This document shows, piece after piece, positions 1 through 11,990 of a stretch of DNA of 64,000 nucleotides; the stretch's first letter is position 1; the number at the start of each line of letters is the position of its first letter. The notes under the pieces are model-generated. The model worked only from the letters and a program-made list of their open reading frames with translations, did no database searches and was not told the origin of the DNA. Origin of the DNA: Rhyzopertha dominica (lineage: Eukaryota > Arthropoda > Insecta > Coleoptera > Bostrichidae); contig QCXZ01000064.1 in the NCBI GenBank assembly GCA_025024175.1, forward strand, positions 18,538,001-18,602,000, read 5' to 3'. The position numbers were made by a program, and so were the translations under genes.

Positions 1-1249
1 GAAGTTTGCTACATCTTTTTCGAGAAGACCATTGACCATTTCAAAATAGTCTGGCTTATCAAAGCATTATTGAAAGCATCTCTTTCAAGGAGATGAAGAT
101 ACTTTAATGAATTCATATACCGGTCCGATTTCGAGATCCTTATTGTTCGCATTGGTCAGATATGGAATTTAGTTAAGCGTGAAATTCACATAGCATGAAT
201 AAGGATGTTTTGTTAACCTGGCTCCACTGGGGCTGGGGATAGAATTTCTGGGACCGGGAGGGGAAATGTGTACGTACAATCGATAAAAATTGCAAAGAAA
301 ATATATTTGGTAATCATTAAAAAATAATTCAAGGTTGACAAAAGCTTTATATCCTTGTTTTCATTGCCTCATTTTCAAATTAAAAAGAGGTCCCTACCAA
401 ATTTACAAACCCAGAGGGAATACACCGTCACCCCCCACTCACTACGGTCCTAAGGGTATGCACTCCAGATTCACTAAGAATTTGGTGATTCCAATATCTT
501 CCAGTTAATCCAGTCAAATATTTCAATGAATTGTTTTATTGTTTCTAGTGAATATGGCTGCCTAAATACGTATTTATTCTTTGATTCAACCAAATTAGAT
601 TCAACCATGCAGCATACGATTTATTCTGTTTGTATTAAATCTATACATTAAGTGTCTGTAATAAATCGGACTCCCACATCTAATTATCGCAACTGCAATT
701 ATAGTATTTCAATTCATATTAGGTTATATGGGGGATCCCTTTGTGTAAAAATCAATCTCCTCGCAATCCATAAATAAATTTATATTTATTGCGCTCGTCT
801 AATACAAGGCGTTCTAGACCACCACTGGAAATTATAATTCTGTGCCAACAAGAAACAAGGGTGCCGTTTAGAACAGTTTTAGATATGATTTGAATAATAT
901 TCCTGTACGCTAATTTGCTTTTTATACCTGTATAGGTACCTGCTTATCAGGCTTTATTCAGAATTTATAATAAGGCATTAACCGTTGGGTATAGGTGTAT
1001 GTATACCAATGGCTTAGAAGGATGGCGGGTGGAGTAAATAACAAACAAATTTCAGTTTGTTGGCAACCAATCGTCTTGTGATGTTTTTGTGCTTCTGTGC
1101 TAATTCGAAGAGAGTTTACTTCTTCATCGTGTTTGGTCCTTGTTAGAAGGTAGACCAACAAGCGGGTTCTTCCTAGGTGTCAGCAGAGGTAGGGTCAGAA
1201 TTCAGGATTAATTGCTGTGATGAAACATTTACACTGTATTTACGTAGTA
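1..1249. other. AT-rich DNA, nothing recognised
   Basis: No open frame with recognisable content, no terminal repeats and no tandem array were seen. The last few hundred bases could hold the decayed N-terminal part of the transposase relic that follows, but no motif could be made out there. Confidence 0.5.
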
Positions 1250-2005
1250 TTGGCGAAAGAACGGTCAGTTTGGAATTACCACGTTTACAAAGAAAACGGC
1301 ACATATAGTTTACCTCGATGGAACATGGTTTGATTAGCATGATGTAATAAGGTCTTACTGATGGTACAATTAATTACTGCTTAAATACATCACCTTTGCG
1401 CGGCAAGAGGATTATCATTTTGCACGCATGTGGAAGTAATAGTTATGCCCGTAACGCAAGAAACATAAACAAATGTTTTGCTGATTATCACCAAGATATG
1501 GATACTTTACTGCTTGAGACTTGGTTTATAAAACAGCTGTTGCAATCTCTATCTCCTAATAGTGTAAAAGTAATAGAAAATGCATTATACCATTCTAAGC
1601 AGTTGAATAAGAAACCGAATCAGGGCTCTCAGGATAAGTAACATTGAAGTACCCAGCAAAGCTACCAAAATAGACTTTTTATGCAGAATTAAAGATCTGA
1701 ATTTCCTTCACCAATACAGGATCGATGAAATGCAAAAAAGAAGGACATACAAGTAGCGAAACTCCCCTTTACTATTACGCTCTTAATCTTATTGAACTAA
1801 TTTGTAAAGAAGAATTGAATTAGAACGCGTAATAATTCCCCTAATTTTAATCTCAGTGTGGTGGAAGTTACTAGGAACAAAATCGATAACTATCGAAAAG
1901 TGGATAAACTGTAAAAAGCATGTTATTGAAATTGAAAACACACATCTATCTCTAATTAATTTAAATTCTGAATCGGACAGTAACCGTGATGTTCTTGATT
2001 CTTAG
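1250..2005 (+). pseudogene. Decayed DDE transposase (Tc1/DDE_3-like)
   Basis: This is a relic of a DDE-type transposase of a family common in insect genomes. The first block, VYLDGTWFD, begins at 1308 and corresponds to the family's YLDETW motif with the first catalytic Asp. An open stretch at 1396-1641 (81 codons) carries KRIIILHACGS, DYHQDM and SVKVIENALYHS; the family normally has MDNA.YHS here, so the second catalytic Asp is lost. After frameshifts, HTSSETPLYYYALNLIELI (about 1744-1802) matches the region of the third acidic residue, and a tail with W..C..HV.EIE and INLNSESDS ends at a TAG at 2003-2005. Stops and frameshifts separate the blocks, so it is non-functional. The DNA-binding N-terminus and the terminal repeats were not found. 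The family is assigned from remembered motif patterns, not from a search. Confidence 0.8.
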
Positions 2006-2377
2006 TGATTTATAATAAATAATGTTAAAGTTAGTAAATTTATCGTAATATATGGATAACTATAATTACTGGGTACTGCGTGATATAACATTTTTATGTA
2101 TATAAACATAAACTGCTACGGCTAAATAAACTGAATGCGGTCCTCAAGCAATAGTCTGGAACCTGCACCTGGGAGTGATTTATGATCTGTTTGTGGGTAT
2201 TTCCTACAGAAACCTGAAATTGCAAGTAAACCGCCATTATTGGAGGTAAAATATTTTACTACGGCGATATAACTTTAGAAGACTGGGAGAAAGTATACCT
2301 TCATTAGTAAGAAAATAGAAAATACTGAAAGACTCCCAAACTGCCCACAATAATTCGGTTCTATCCCCTCAGACCGT
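2006..2377. other. Nothing recognised
   Basis: AT-rich flank of the transposase relic. No terminal inverted repeat of that element could be identified here. Confidence 0.45.
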
Positions 2378-2870
2378 CTAGCCCAAGTCTGCATCTGACG
2401 CAGGGTCTACTGTGTAGATAGGTTGACAAGTGCGTTTGGGACCAATGTTTTGCGGCTCCTCCTTTGTGGCCCGCTCCCTCGAGACACAATGAGTTGTGTT
2501 CCGGCTCCGGAAGTTCCTCAAAGAGCAGCCGCTGCATGAAGTCTGATTACTTCCTACGGCTGACCGCAGCATTCAAACTTGCGCGAATGATATGGTACTT
2601 CCCAGCGTCCTCCGTCTGCGGACGGAGAGAGAGATGGCAAAAACTGCAGCAGTGACCCCTCCGCGAAACAGCGAGCGCCTGTTTGAGAAACCGGACTTTG
2701 GCCCTGCTGCCACCGAAACATTTGCCTAACGTAATTACAGAACTGACTCCCCTGAAAGTGCAAAGCGCCTTTGTCGCTGATAAAAGTTGAAGTTGGCCGT
2801 TGAAATAAGGTCTTCCCTTTGTAGCTTGCTTAAAATTAAATTTTTGGTAATTAGGGCAGCGAAGTTCGCA
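2378..2870. promoter_or_regulatory. GC-richer island, possible cis-regulatory block
   Basis: This stretch is clearly richer in G+C than its surroundings and contains no repeat copy seen elsewhere in the window. Open frames on the minus strand (up to 130 codons at 2547-2939) overlap each other and show no recognisable domain, signal peptide or splice pattern. The segment may be a conserved noncoding element or a decayed exon. Evidence is compositional only. Confidence 0.2.
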
Positions 2871-5056
2871 GGGTTGGCCATACTTTTGTTGCTTTTTGTT
2901 AATTATTCGATATAGGAGGTTCGTCAAGATGTAACGCACTTTGACTTGCTCGTCAGAACAGTTTGTGTTTTATTAAGGAGCTTATTAAACGGCGCATCAA
3001 GATATCAGGTCCTGATATAATTACTCTGAATAGGAGCAATACCACCCGAAACTTGCCTTATTTGTAATGAATTTTGTAACCCAGAAGCTAATATCTAGAT
3101 GTCAGTCTCTGCCGAAAAGTATGATATTTCTTTCGACACCTGTATTCCAGATATCACAGTTTTGTTACAAGTGTACAAGTCGCCAAAAACAACTAGAAGT
3201 TTAATGTGTAATATGTCTTTTATATAATATGGACTAGGTATGCAAGTACTCTATGTGTAATAATTATGGCACCAGATCGATATTGTATAAACGATAAGGA
3301 TGTTAAAAATTCTGGAAGGGCGAAAAACGATTCAAACAAACAATAATAAAAAACCTTCATTTTCAATTGTTAATCGCATGTTCTTACCCTTTAAAGTTTG
3401 CTGGCATGAACTTTAACAATTCAATTCAATTTCAAAGTTTTTATTAGATCCAGTCCTTACATTTCGCCTATATTTACCTGTTAGGAATGATGTAGCAATT
3501 CAAACGTATACATTAGGCACTAATTTTTTTATTCAGTTCGATTACTAGAGTAATATTAAAACAAGGAATACCAAGGCAAGCCGATCAAAGGGTATATTGT
3601 TATGCTTCCATAATAAATTTCGCTATTAGTTGTAACAGACACCAGTACAAGTAGTAAAAGGGTTTGATTCATTCCCAAAATACACTCTCTCGGAAAAACT
3701 GATACCATGAACATATTATATGAAGTTCCTTTTTTTAAAAATCGTTGAGCTGAACCGAACTTGTGGTTCAGTTTTTTTCGATTTCTTGCTGTGTCGCAGA
3801 TATATATACACGCGGTTTCGTGCAGGTACGACATTAGCTCTAGCCGTAAGAATTATAAAATTGTTGTTTAATTTTGTTAATCATAGAGAAAGGATAACTG
3901 GCAACAATTGCAAGCTGTACTGGAAATAAAGACCATTGAAGGGATGCGCTTTCTGTTACCTTGGTTAAATAAATGAGAACCAGCCTGAGGTGCAACAACG
4001 TCTCAGCGACAAACTAGAACAGCGCCATATTGAAACGGCCACACCAGGACAAATCAAACAAGTTATCAGCTGAGGAACAAAAAATCAGGGACACGGAAGC
4101 CTAACCAATGATAGTAGAAAATCCCCAGCAGTATGAGAAAATACATATTCCATTGTCAGAGCCAGCATAATCTTTAGAACAGGCACCTACGGTCAATTAC
4201 CCCATTGGTGGAGAAAGTTCATTAAAGCGAAAGTAAAGACTAACAACAGCTCAATGTAATTGTGCTCGTAGATGAAGTTGTTGATACTTTGCAAAATTTT
4301 AGTTTTGATAAAAAAGTTAGGCATAGGAGGTATAACATATAAGTCCGCTGTTGGGCAGGTGTATTAGTCATGTGGTAAATAAAGACGCAAATAAGCACCT
4401 TCCTTGATTGATAGCAACAACTGAGTACATCCCATGGAGTTTAAAAGCAAGGATTAAACTCTACTGCATTTTTCGGGTTGTGAAGAATTTAAAAAAGGTA
4501 TTTTTCACCGAGTTTTGCGGCAACCGGTTAGTACCCAAAATACTAATGAACGTGTAGAAAAACTTAAGACAGACCTACTACTACTATCGGATAAATGTCG
4601 AACAGTTCATTTCAAAATATAAAAGCGTCGAGAACAATAATTTAGGGGCTCAAAGGTTTGTGCGTCTTTTAAACCACGCATTGATATGGTTGAAGCTGAA
4701 GAGTAGGTCCAGAAGTAGAGCAGGGAAACGACATTGCTACGCTTGGTAGTGGGTGTGTGATTAAAATGAGCCTACTGTAATGTATTGTTAAATAATCTAA
4801 AGACGATTTAACTACCGATTGTAAATTTCAACATGACAAACCTCCGTTGCGTAAGCCTGTTTTTCTAGTATTCCTGCGTAGATTGCTACGGGAACCGAGA
4901 TTTTTTGGTTTTCGGAAGACGTAGAGAACCAAACAAAAATCGCGCATAAATATCCTAATGTTCAGACTGGCGCGAGTTTAAGATGAAACGACGATCTATA
5001 CAACAACAATCATTAATATATTTTTATATTGATAAATATAAAAAAAAACGTTTATA
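2871..5056. other. Unannotated AT-rich stretch
   Basis: No gene or complete element was recognised. The part from about 4000 to 4700 has short coding-like scraps with many stops and sits just upstream of a possible retropepsin scrap, so it may be a decayed retrotransposon body, but no motif supports this. Confidence 0.4.
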
Positions 5057-5128
5057 CTTATCCCAGATTTGGCCGATCCAATTATTCTTGGTAACGATTT
5101 GTTAAGATTGTTGTGTGCGCGAATATAG
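5057..5128 (+). pseudogene. Possible retropepsin (aspartic protease) scrap
   Basis: A 23-codon open stretch ending at TAG (5126-5128) reads LIPDLADPIILGNDLLR. The pattern 'hydrophobic-P-x-L-x-x-x-I-I-L-G-x-D' resembles the C-terminal part of retrotransposon aspartic proteases, where ILG follows the flap region. The catalytic DTG/DSG motif was not found upstream in any frame. With only 17 informative residues this is a weak call; if right, it is a fragment of a decayed LTR element. Confidence 0.3.
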
Positions 5129-5449
5129 TTGGGCCTATATAGAAAAGATATTTATAAATGTAAATGACTCGTGAATTGTAGAATTTTAAACATAAGAACC
5201 TGAACGTGGATCCATTGCAAAATAATATCGTGCAAGAGACTTATAATTGCTGACTGCATTTTAGAGCGAGCGCTAGATCCCGTAGTTCAGAAATGTAACT
5301 TATTATTGGAACAAAAGCAAAGAATTGAAGCGCCACTAAGAGGTACCTACCATGAAATACGAACTTCAAATAAAAGCAAGTAATGGTAGCTAGTCAATTT
5401 TGAATGCGGGAATATCCAATACCAATTGCTTATGAGGACGCAGTTAGTA

Positions 5450-5485
5450 GTACCCTTGTGTATATATATTATAGTGTGCTCACCT
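5450..5485 (+). repeat. 36-bp inverted repeat, left copy
   Basis: These 36 bases recur in reverse complement at 7645-7680 with 34 of 36 matching. The shared core is ATTATAGTGTGCTCACCT. The pair brackets a 2.2-kb interval that includes the Harbinger-like element at 6535-7147. A further 14-15-base match (GCAGACGTTTGATGG) lies near both copies, at about 5541 and 7481, in direct orientation. The match may mark the arms of an old element; class unknown. Confidence 0.7.
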
Positions 5486-6534
5486 ACATTGCGAAAAAAC
5501 GGACAGATTTTGGGGGCGAAATGCGAGTGTTTCTGGGGGCAGACGTTTGATGGCGCTGTAACGAATTTGTAAAATAGAAGTAATTGACGTTACCGGCATT
5601 TTGAGTACCCCTCATGTCCCCTACTTTAAAACCGTTCCATTGCCGATGTTGCCAAGTGATGCTATAGTCACGCGAGTGCAGAATACGAGTTCCAATCATT
5701 AACAGTATATCCATATAAATTTGTATTATAATACGTATTAAAAGCAAAATCTTTTGTCTTATGCAGCCATACTGTCTTACAAATCATTTTTTAGTTCGTA
5801 TAATGAACATGTAATCTCCGTCGATGTTCGTATACTTATATGCGAACAAGCAAAAAAACAGTTTTGCAAGACTTGACAAACGAGACTCCCGAAGACAGGT
5901 CGTGTGAGGGTAGGTCAGGCTACAATGTTTGTTATTTCATCGACAATGTAGTAAATGAGATATGGTTTCGGACACCTAATGTAACATAACAAGAGATGTG
6001 CTGCGATAACTTTAATAGGAACAATAGGAACTTATGTTCAAAAACTTGAAGATAATTGGGTAAAGAGACAAATAATAAGAATAAATGGATCTGTTGTTAA
6101 TGTGTTATAACCAAATACGTCTTTAAATTCTATTTCCAAATTAAATTTTCGCAAAACCAATAATACATTAATGCCAGCATTTCAACCTCTCCGCTGAACT
6201 CTTCAGTGGCTTAACAACTATAACTAATCAAAACAATAAAAGCCAGTCAAACATATGGGGAAGAATTTGTTTATATTACATATTCGGCTATTCTGTTATG
6301 TTAAGTGGGTTATTTCAAGGGGTAAGATCTGTATTTAGCAGGTGGTTTAAAATGCGTTTTATACAGATAAATAGCCTCTAAGGGGATCAAGTTGGACACG
6401 TGTTAACAGTTTTATATTTTTGACGTTGGTTATGATAAATCCGGGATCTGCTGCTTCCATATTATGCAGTTCTAGTGGGGACTTTTCTCTGTCTCTATTG
6501 TTTACGTGATGCATATTATGGCCTTTGAATCTAA

Positions 6535-7147
6535 AGCTGGGTCCACATTATTAAAAATTTGTGTTGTGTGCCGTTCGTAAGCGCTTGGCCCGTGCGTCAA
6601 AAAAGCAACACCTTCAGAGACTTGCAGCTGATTTTAGACTTCAGGAAATACTGTCATCCCAATCGATTGCTTTTCTGTAATAAAGTGGTTTGTTCTAGAA
6701 GTCTTAATCTTTTTTTGTTTTTCTGGTTATTCTGTCTTGATATCAAATTATACTGGACAATGAGCGTCGGACATCTTCTTTGGACCAGCTACACTAACAG
6801 TAATTCAGAGAATTCAAACATCTGACATGAAGACCTGACCTGACCTGACCTGAACAGCAAGAAAATGTCCATTGTGCTTAGTATGTGTTTTGCAGCAAAT
6901 CTTGTTTTCATTTTTGAAGCGTCTATATAGGGTTTATGTTTTAGCGCAAATTCAGCGTTTATTTTTTAGCGCAAATTCCTTTTGATGTTCGTAAAAAAAA
7001 ACCACCAACCGACGGATAGCGCGCATGGTGCGCGACAGATATTTTTACGTTGATTTTTATGCGCCGCACACGTATACACTACATTATTAAAATACATTTT
7101 TACGGCGCACACTGCCAACGCAAATTTTTACTAATGTGGAGCCGGCT
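6535..7147. mobile_element. Non-autonomous PIF/Harbinger-like element (MITE), 613 bp
   Basis: The two ends are imperfect inverted repeats. The left end starts AGCTGGGTCCACATTATTAA; the right end, read inward, starts AGCCGGCTCCACATTAGTAA; similarity continues through AAATTTG(T/C)GTTG. The element is flanked by a 3-bp duplication, TAA at 6532-6534 and 7148-7150, which fits the TWA target of PIF/Harbinger elements. The interior holds a fourfold TGACC run near 6834 and a doubled TTTAGCGCAAATTC unit near 6942-6976, but no transposase. The superfamily is inferred from the target duplication only. Confidence 0.7.
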
Positions 7148-7644
7148 TAATACTTAGGCACCTATATTGTGTTTGGCCTGTGTACTTGTTTCATATGGGG
7201 AGCATTTAATTTCATAAATCCCATATTAGTTTAACACGTCTTCTTTATCCAAAATGTTACCTAATATAGGATTGTTAATATACAGATAGGTAGTAATCTT
7301 CAATCCTTTCAATACAAATTAAAGTTAAAAAATCCCTTAATAATAAAAATAAGTAGAAATACTCATTTTTCGATGGCTCGTGCAGGTGCACGTATATCGT
7401 ATATCAATCACGCTGTTATTAGAAGTTGTTTGATCCCCGGCGTTCCCACACCCGCGCTCCATAGTCCTGGTCGTGTAATGCAGACGTTTGATGGAAGGGG
7501 TACAGTCTGATATTCCTCTTTTACGAAATTCAAAGCTCCGATTTACCGCATTTAATACCATGTAGCAGTTCCGATGTTTACCGCTACGTACCGCCACCAT
7601 ACAGAGATAACTTAGCAAAATAGGTGTCCGCGATAAATCCCACA

Positions 7645-7680
7645 AGGTGAGCACACTATAATATGTATACTCAAGGGTAC
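7645..7680 (-). repeat. 36-bp inverted repeat, right copy
   Basis: Reverse-complement partner of 5450-5485, with two mismatches. It lies in a somewhat GC-richer stretch (about 7370-7680) that shows no recognised gene. Confidence 0.7.
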
Positions 7681-7790
7681 TCAGAAAACAATGGAGGAAG
7701 TCGTATAGTAATAATCTTACGCAAATACGAACAAATAATATCAATTATTTTATCAAGGACAGACCATACATATAACATCAGTTTTATTTA

Positions 7791-7958
7791 AATTTGGAAT
7801 TATGTAGACGTTTGTGGAATTATTTAGGTGTAGGTACTATTTTGAAATTATATAGAATTGTTTGGAAATAATAGGAATTATTAGGAAAATTTGAAATTAT
7901 GTAGAAATTGTGTGGAATTATTTTAAAATTATCGGTATAAATGGAATTATGGTGTACA
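7791..7958 (+). repeat. Degenerate GGAATTAT minisatellite
   Basis: Variants of TGGAATTATGTAGA recur about nine times with irregular spacing: TTTGGAATTATG, GTGGAATTATTTAGG, TTGAAATTATATAGA, TAGGAATTATTAGG, TTGAAATTATGTAGA, GTGGAATTATTT and ATGGAATTATGG. This looks like an old, point-mutated simple tandem repeat with a unit of roughly 16-20 bases. Confidence 0.7.
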
Positions 7959-8329
7959 AAATTATAACCAGCGTGCAAAGTAAATCTGTTTATATTTTCT
8001 AATATAATTGCCCTTTTTTCAATACCAGCAGGCTAATTATCGCAACAAGACTATTCCATATATAATTAAAGTGTAAAGATTGTGTATCATAAATAATGTT
8101 ACACATTTAAAATTACAATTGCACTGAAGCAAATATAGCAAACGTGGTTTATTGACGGTTGGTTCATAGGTACACGTACCGAATACAAGACGCCTCCTAC
8201 TGAATAACACAGCAAACCTAAAATTCAGGAGTACAGTAAAATTACCCTAATTCCAATTTAGATCTACGCATGCATTCAGGATTAACTTAGCCTATTAGAA
8301 TATAAACAACTACCACCCTANTTACTAAA

Positions 8330-8900
8330 GACGTCCGCCGTGTGTGCAATTTAATTACAAAAGCCGCACACGACAACGTAGAATGCCCGCCTGCGATTTC
8401 CAGGTCTAGTAAGGACAGACACCGGGGACGACATTGATCGACTTCGAGGAAACACGCTTTACAGGTTGTCACCCCCACTGATCTATCAAAGGTGTTAAGT
8501 AGACACTGAACGAATTGAGACACCTGGACGTGCCGCCAAAAGCGGAAATGCTTAAAAGCGCGAGCAATAAAGCGGGCCGAAATCCGTTTTTTTACAAGCA
8601 CCTTTAAAGTTGAAACTAATTGGAGACCCGTGTCAGCGTTATTCCGCTTTAACATCAACTACCGGCCCTGTAAATAATGATGTCCATTTAGCACGCCGGT
8701 ACATCTACACTATGGGCCGGGGATAAATGATGTTCCAAGAGTCGTTTGTTGCGAAGTGACGGCCTGGCTTGTTAGCCGCCGACTAAATGATCTGAAGCGC
8801 TTTAATTGTATTTATCCATCGCGGCTTTAACCGCAAAGCGTCGTCTGTCGATGCTCACAAAGCCCACTGCTATAGCTTTTATTGAAGAAACGTGTAGAAA
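8330..8900. promoter_or_regulatory. GC-richer, unique-looking island
   Basis: The G+C content rises sharply against the AT-rich flanks. No part matches another segment in the window. A minus-strand open frame (123 codons, 8287-8658) has no recognisable domain and includes an ambiguous base at 8321. Homeodomain-type cores (TTTAATTAC at 8350, AATGATGTCCATTTA near 8676) are present but short enough to occur by chance. It is a candidate conserved noncoding element only. Confidence 0.2.
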
Positions 8901-11759
8901 TTAACTGTTCCTTCACAGTGAGTTTCAACAATTCTCCGATGTATAGCACCAACACTAGCGCAAAATAGTCGTGCAGGAGTAGTTGCAGCTGTATTTAATT
9001 AAACGTCTGTTGTAAGCTGCAATTATCCTTGATCTGTGGAGTTAAAAATATAAAATAGTACTACGTTTCCTTATGTTTACAAATAAAAGATACTCGACAG
9101 CATAAATTAATATATGTCTTATGTATGTTTAATATGTTTAACATTGCCAGGCCGCAATCAAAAATGGAAAATAATGTTTTTAGTGCCACTTTGGGTAATC
9201 ACTTCAAACATCACACGAAGCGTTTTATTGGTTGTACACAATTTTAACAAGTGCATAACTGGTATAATGAAATACATTAGCTACAATATCGTTGCGCTGC
9301 GAATTTGCTTTACGATTTTTTAAGCGGTGTATAATAAGATATATAACGAAATAAATGCGTTTAGTAATTAATTTTTCTGCACTAAGTAATTAATTATTAT
9401 GCACACGCATTTGGTGAATAAAGCTTTACATAAAATTTCAATCAAAGTATGTACTTCAAAAGCCTGAACAAGGTAAAATAATGTAGGTGCTTGAATTAGG
9501 TATTGCTCTCATTGAGTACGAACGCACTTGCCAATTAAAAAAAAACTGCACAGCTTACGGTTTTACAGTTTGTGACGTATTATGTTAAAGATAGTGATAG
9601 TGAAGCTATCTATTATTTGGCAGTAAATTGTTATTTACATTTCTTTTTTAGGAGATTTAAACGTGATTTTTAAAAACAAGCTTCAGTTTGGCACTATTAA
9701 AACTGATTAGGTTGCCATGGGTGATTTGCACATGTTTTAGTGCATTGTTTTAAGAGTATTTACTAAACAGGTACTTCGTGCAGTTATATACATTACGGCT
9801 AGTTATTTAATAACATATTATAGAATAAGAATAAGAAGCTGTTGTATGCCTGGGTATGAAGGGAAATTGAACATTAGAGTCACTCTTGTAGACTGTTCTA
9901 AATCAATTTTTCTAAGAAACAAGCTCTGTTTAAGACAATGCTTATCCTGCCAATTTTTTATTCAGGTTTGCAACACACATATAACTAGAAATTTCCATAT
10001 TTTACTAAAGTTCATGAAAGAAAAAATATTTGCTTTGAAAACGAAATAATAAATATGATAAATAGCTGCACAATCATACAATTCACGATATGAACAGATA
10101 AGATCACACTTATTGTTATTTAGAAAACAACATTTGGCTGATAAGAATTATAGGTAGTTGGCTTTGGTTTGTGCAAGTACATCTTAATGGCTTTCCAAAT
10201 ATTAGGTATTTTAAAACCTCTTGGCACATATGAGGATCTACAAGTCCAGATTTTTTGCGTACATATAAAATTAAATAATAAAACAATATGATTGATGAAG
10301 GCTGTTGAGGCTGTCAGCAATTGATAAAAACTGCGATACATTCCACATACAAAATGTATTAAATTTCGTAACCATCATCGTCGGAGATAAAATCGCTGCA
10401 GCTCAGAAACTCATAGCTGATAAGTAATATCTATTGTTAATATTACTAAAACACTTCACGATGTTTAATGCCATTCACAAGAATATGTTATTCGATATTC
10501 ATTTCGCATCGTGTTGCATGCTGATGGTTACGGAAAAACTAATCATTTAATTTATCAGCATTAGACAAAAATGAAAACAAAATTCTAAAAAATATTTGCA
10601 AACAAATGCAAATACTCCACCACATAAAAGTTTGTAACCTTGTTATAATATAAGTTTAATATGTCAAGCTACAAGTATGTTACGTATTAAGTTTGTTGTT
10701 GGAAAAAGTACTAAAAGAAAAGCAAAAAAAACTTACTGTAAAGCAGAAATATATTAACATAGTATATGGAGGACAACAAAAAGCTTAAATTAAGTTTTCT
10801 ATTAGTTTTTCACTGATTGACACTTAAGTATCGAAGTATATGTTTACATAACACATATTATCTCAAAAGACAGAACTATTAACTGCAGGTAACGATAATG
10901 CAACAACTGTCGATAGCCCCAAAAATTAAATGTATTTGAACAATGGAAAGTAAATTATTTGCATTTACATTAGTTGAGTTACCATTAATCAATAGATTTT
11001 AAACTACAACATCTGCTATTTGAAGTATGAAGTTTGTTCACTTAAGATTGGATTGCACTATAACAAACACTGGCCTAGGACATGGCATAACACTGCGTTT
11101 TGGAATGCAATGCTATTGAACATTTCCTTTAACTAGATTGTAATTGACGTCATATATATAAGTTGCATTGGATGCACTCGCACAGTATTCATTTCAAATT
11201 GCAGCCTTCTTTTATAATAAACTTAATTTTGCCATTGAAATTATAGGCATAATTCAACTGAAATTCTGATTAGTACTAACTTCTTTTTTTGGTAATGCAG
11301 CATAACAGGTATTTTTTAATGTCTTTTTTGAAGTAGAAGTACACTAACAAAAGCCTTAATCAAATATGTACTACAGTGAGCGAACTAGGGATGTGACTAA
11401 AAGTATTAAAATGTAACTAAGGCGGAAGAGGAAAGTAATATAGCTCTTGTTACGTCACTAACCGGGTAAACCAAACAACAAGATCCTCACCTTATCTATA
11501 TGAAAGAGTAAATAACTTCCACTGCAATCTGCAACAAGCTTGTGTTATTACTCAGACTCATTTTACTAATAACCTCAGCGTAGCAATTTTCTGTCTCACG
11601 TATTCTGTAAACAATCAAATAATCCTCAAGAGACGCGGTAATACAAGGACATTCCCAGGAGTAGGTAGGCTATTTCAGATCAGACAACGACTAGTTCGTT
11701 AACCGTATCGCTGCCTGAAATTTAGGATTCATACACGCTGATTTGAAATTTATCCATTG
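8901..11759. other. AT-rich DNA, nothing recognised
   Basis: No coding region, terminal repeats or tandem arrays were seen. The short open frames are what AT-rich random sequence gives. Confidence 0.5.
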
Positions 11760-11990
11760 GTTGTCAGACGCGCTCGGCTAACCTTTATCTGNCTNAATCC
11801 GTCCNCTGTGGCCAGGAGGCCTTATCTGTTCCCTTTCCTGTCGAGATAAGCCCTGAAAGATGACTGCGGAGGCTAAAGTTCGACGTTCGACTCTTTAAAT
11901 AACGATAAAGCCGCGCCATTCACCATCCTCGCCATTTTTTTGGAGAAATGCCGGTTGGCCAGATAAATTGGCCAAACAACGCACTTATAT
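11760..11990. promoter_or_regulatory. Cluster of GATA motifs in a GC-richer island
   Basis: Five GATA-factor cores fall within about 180 bp: TTATCT near 11786, CTTATCTG at 11821, GAGATAAG at 11843, CGATAAAG at 11903 and AGATAAAT at 11961. The block is GC-richer than its flanks and carries no repeat. Such clustering fits an enhancer bound by GATA factors (gut, blood or fat body in insects). Three isolated ambiguous bases (11792, 11795, 11805) lie inside it. Function is inference from motif density. Confidence 0.3.

Noticed and set aside
2547..2939. 130-codon minus-strand frame
   Set aside because: No recognisable domain, overlapping alternative frames, and no splice or start support; kept only as part of a GC-richer island.
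6826..6860. TGACC pentamer run as a nuclear receptor response array
   Set aside because: Only four units and inside a MITE; simple repeat slippage explains it.
8287..8658. 123-codon minus-strand frame
   Set aside because: Contains an ambiguous base and no domain; long frames are expected in GC-richer DNA.
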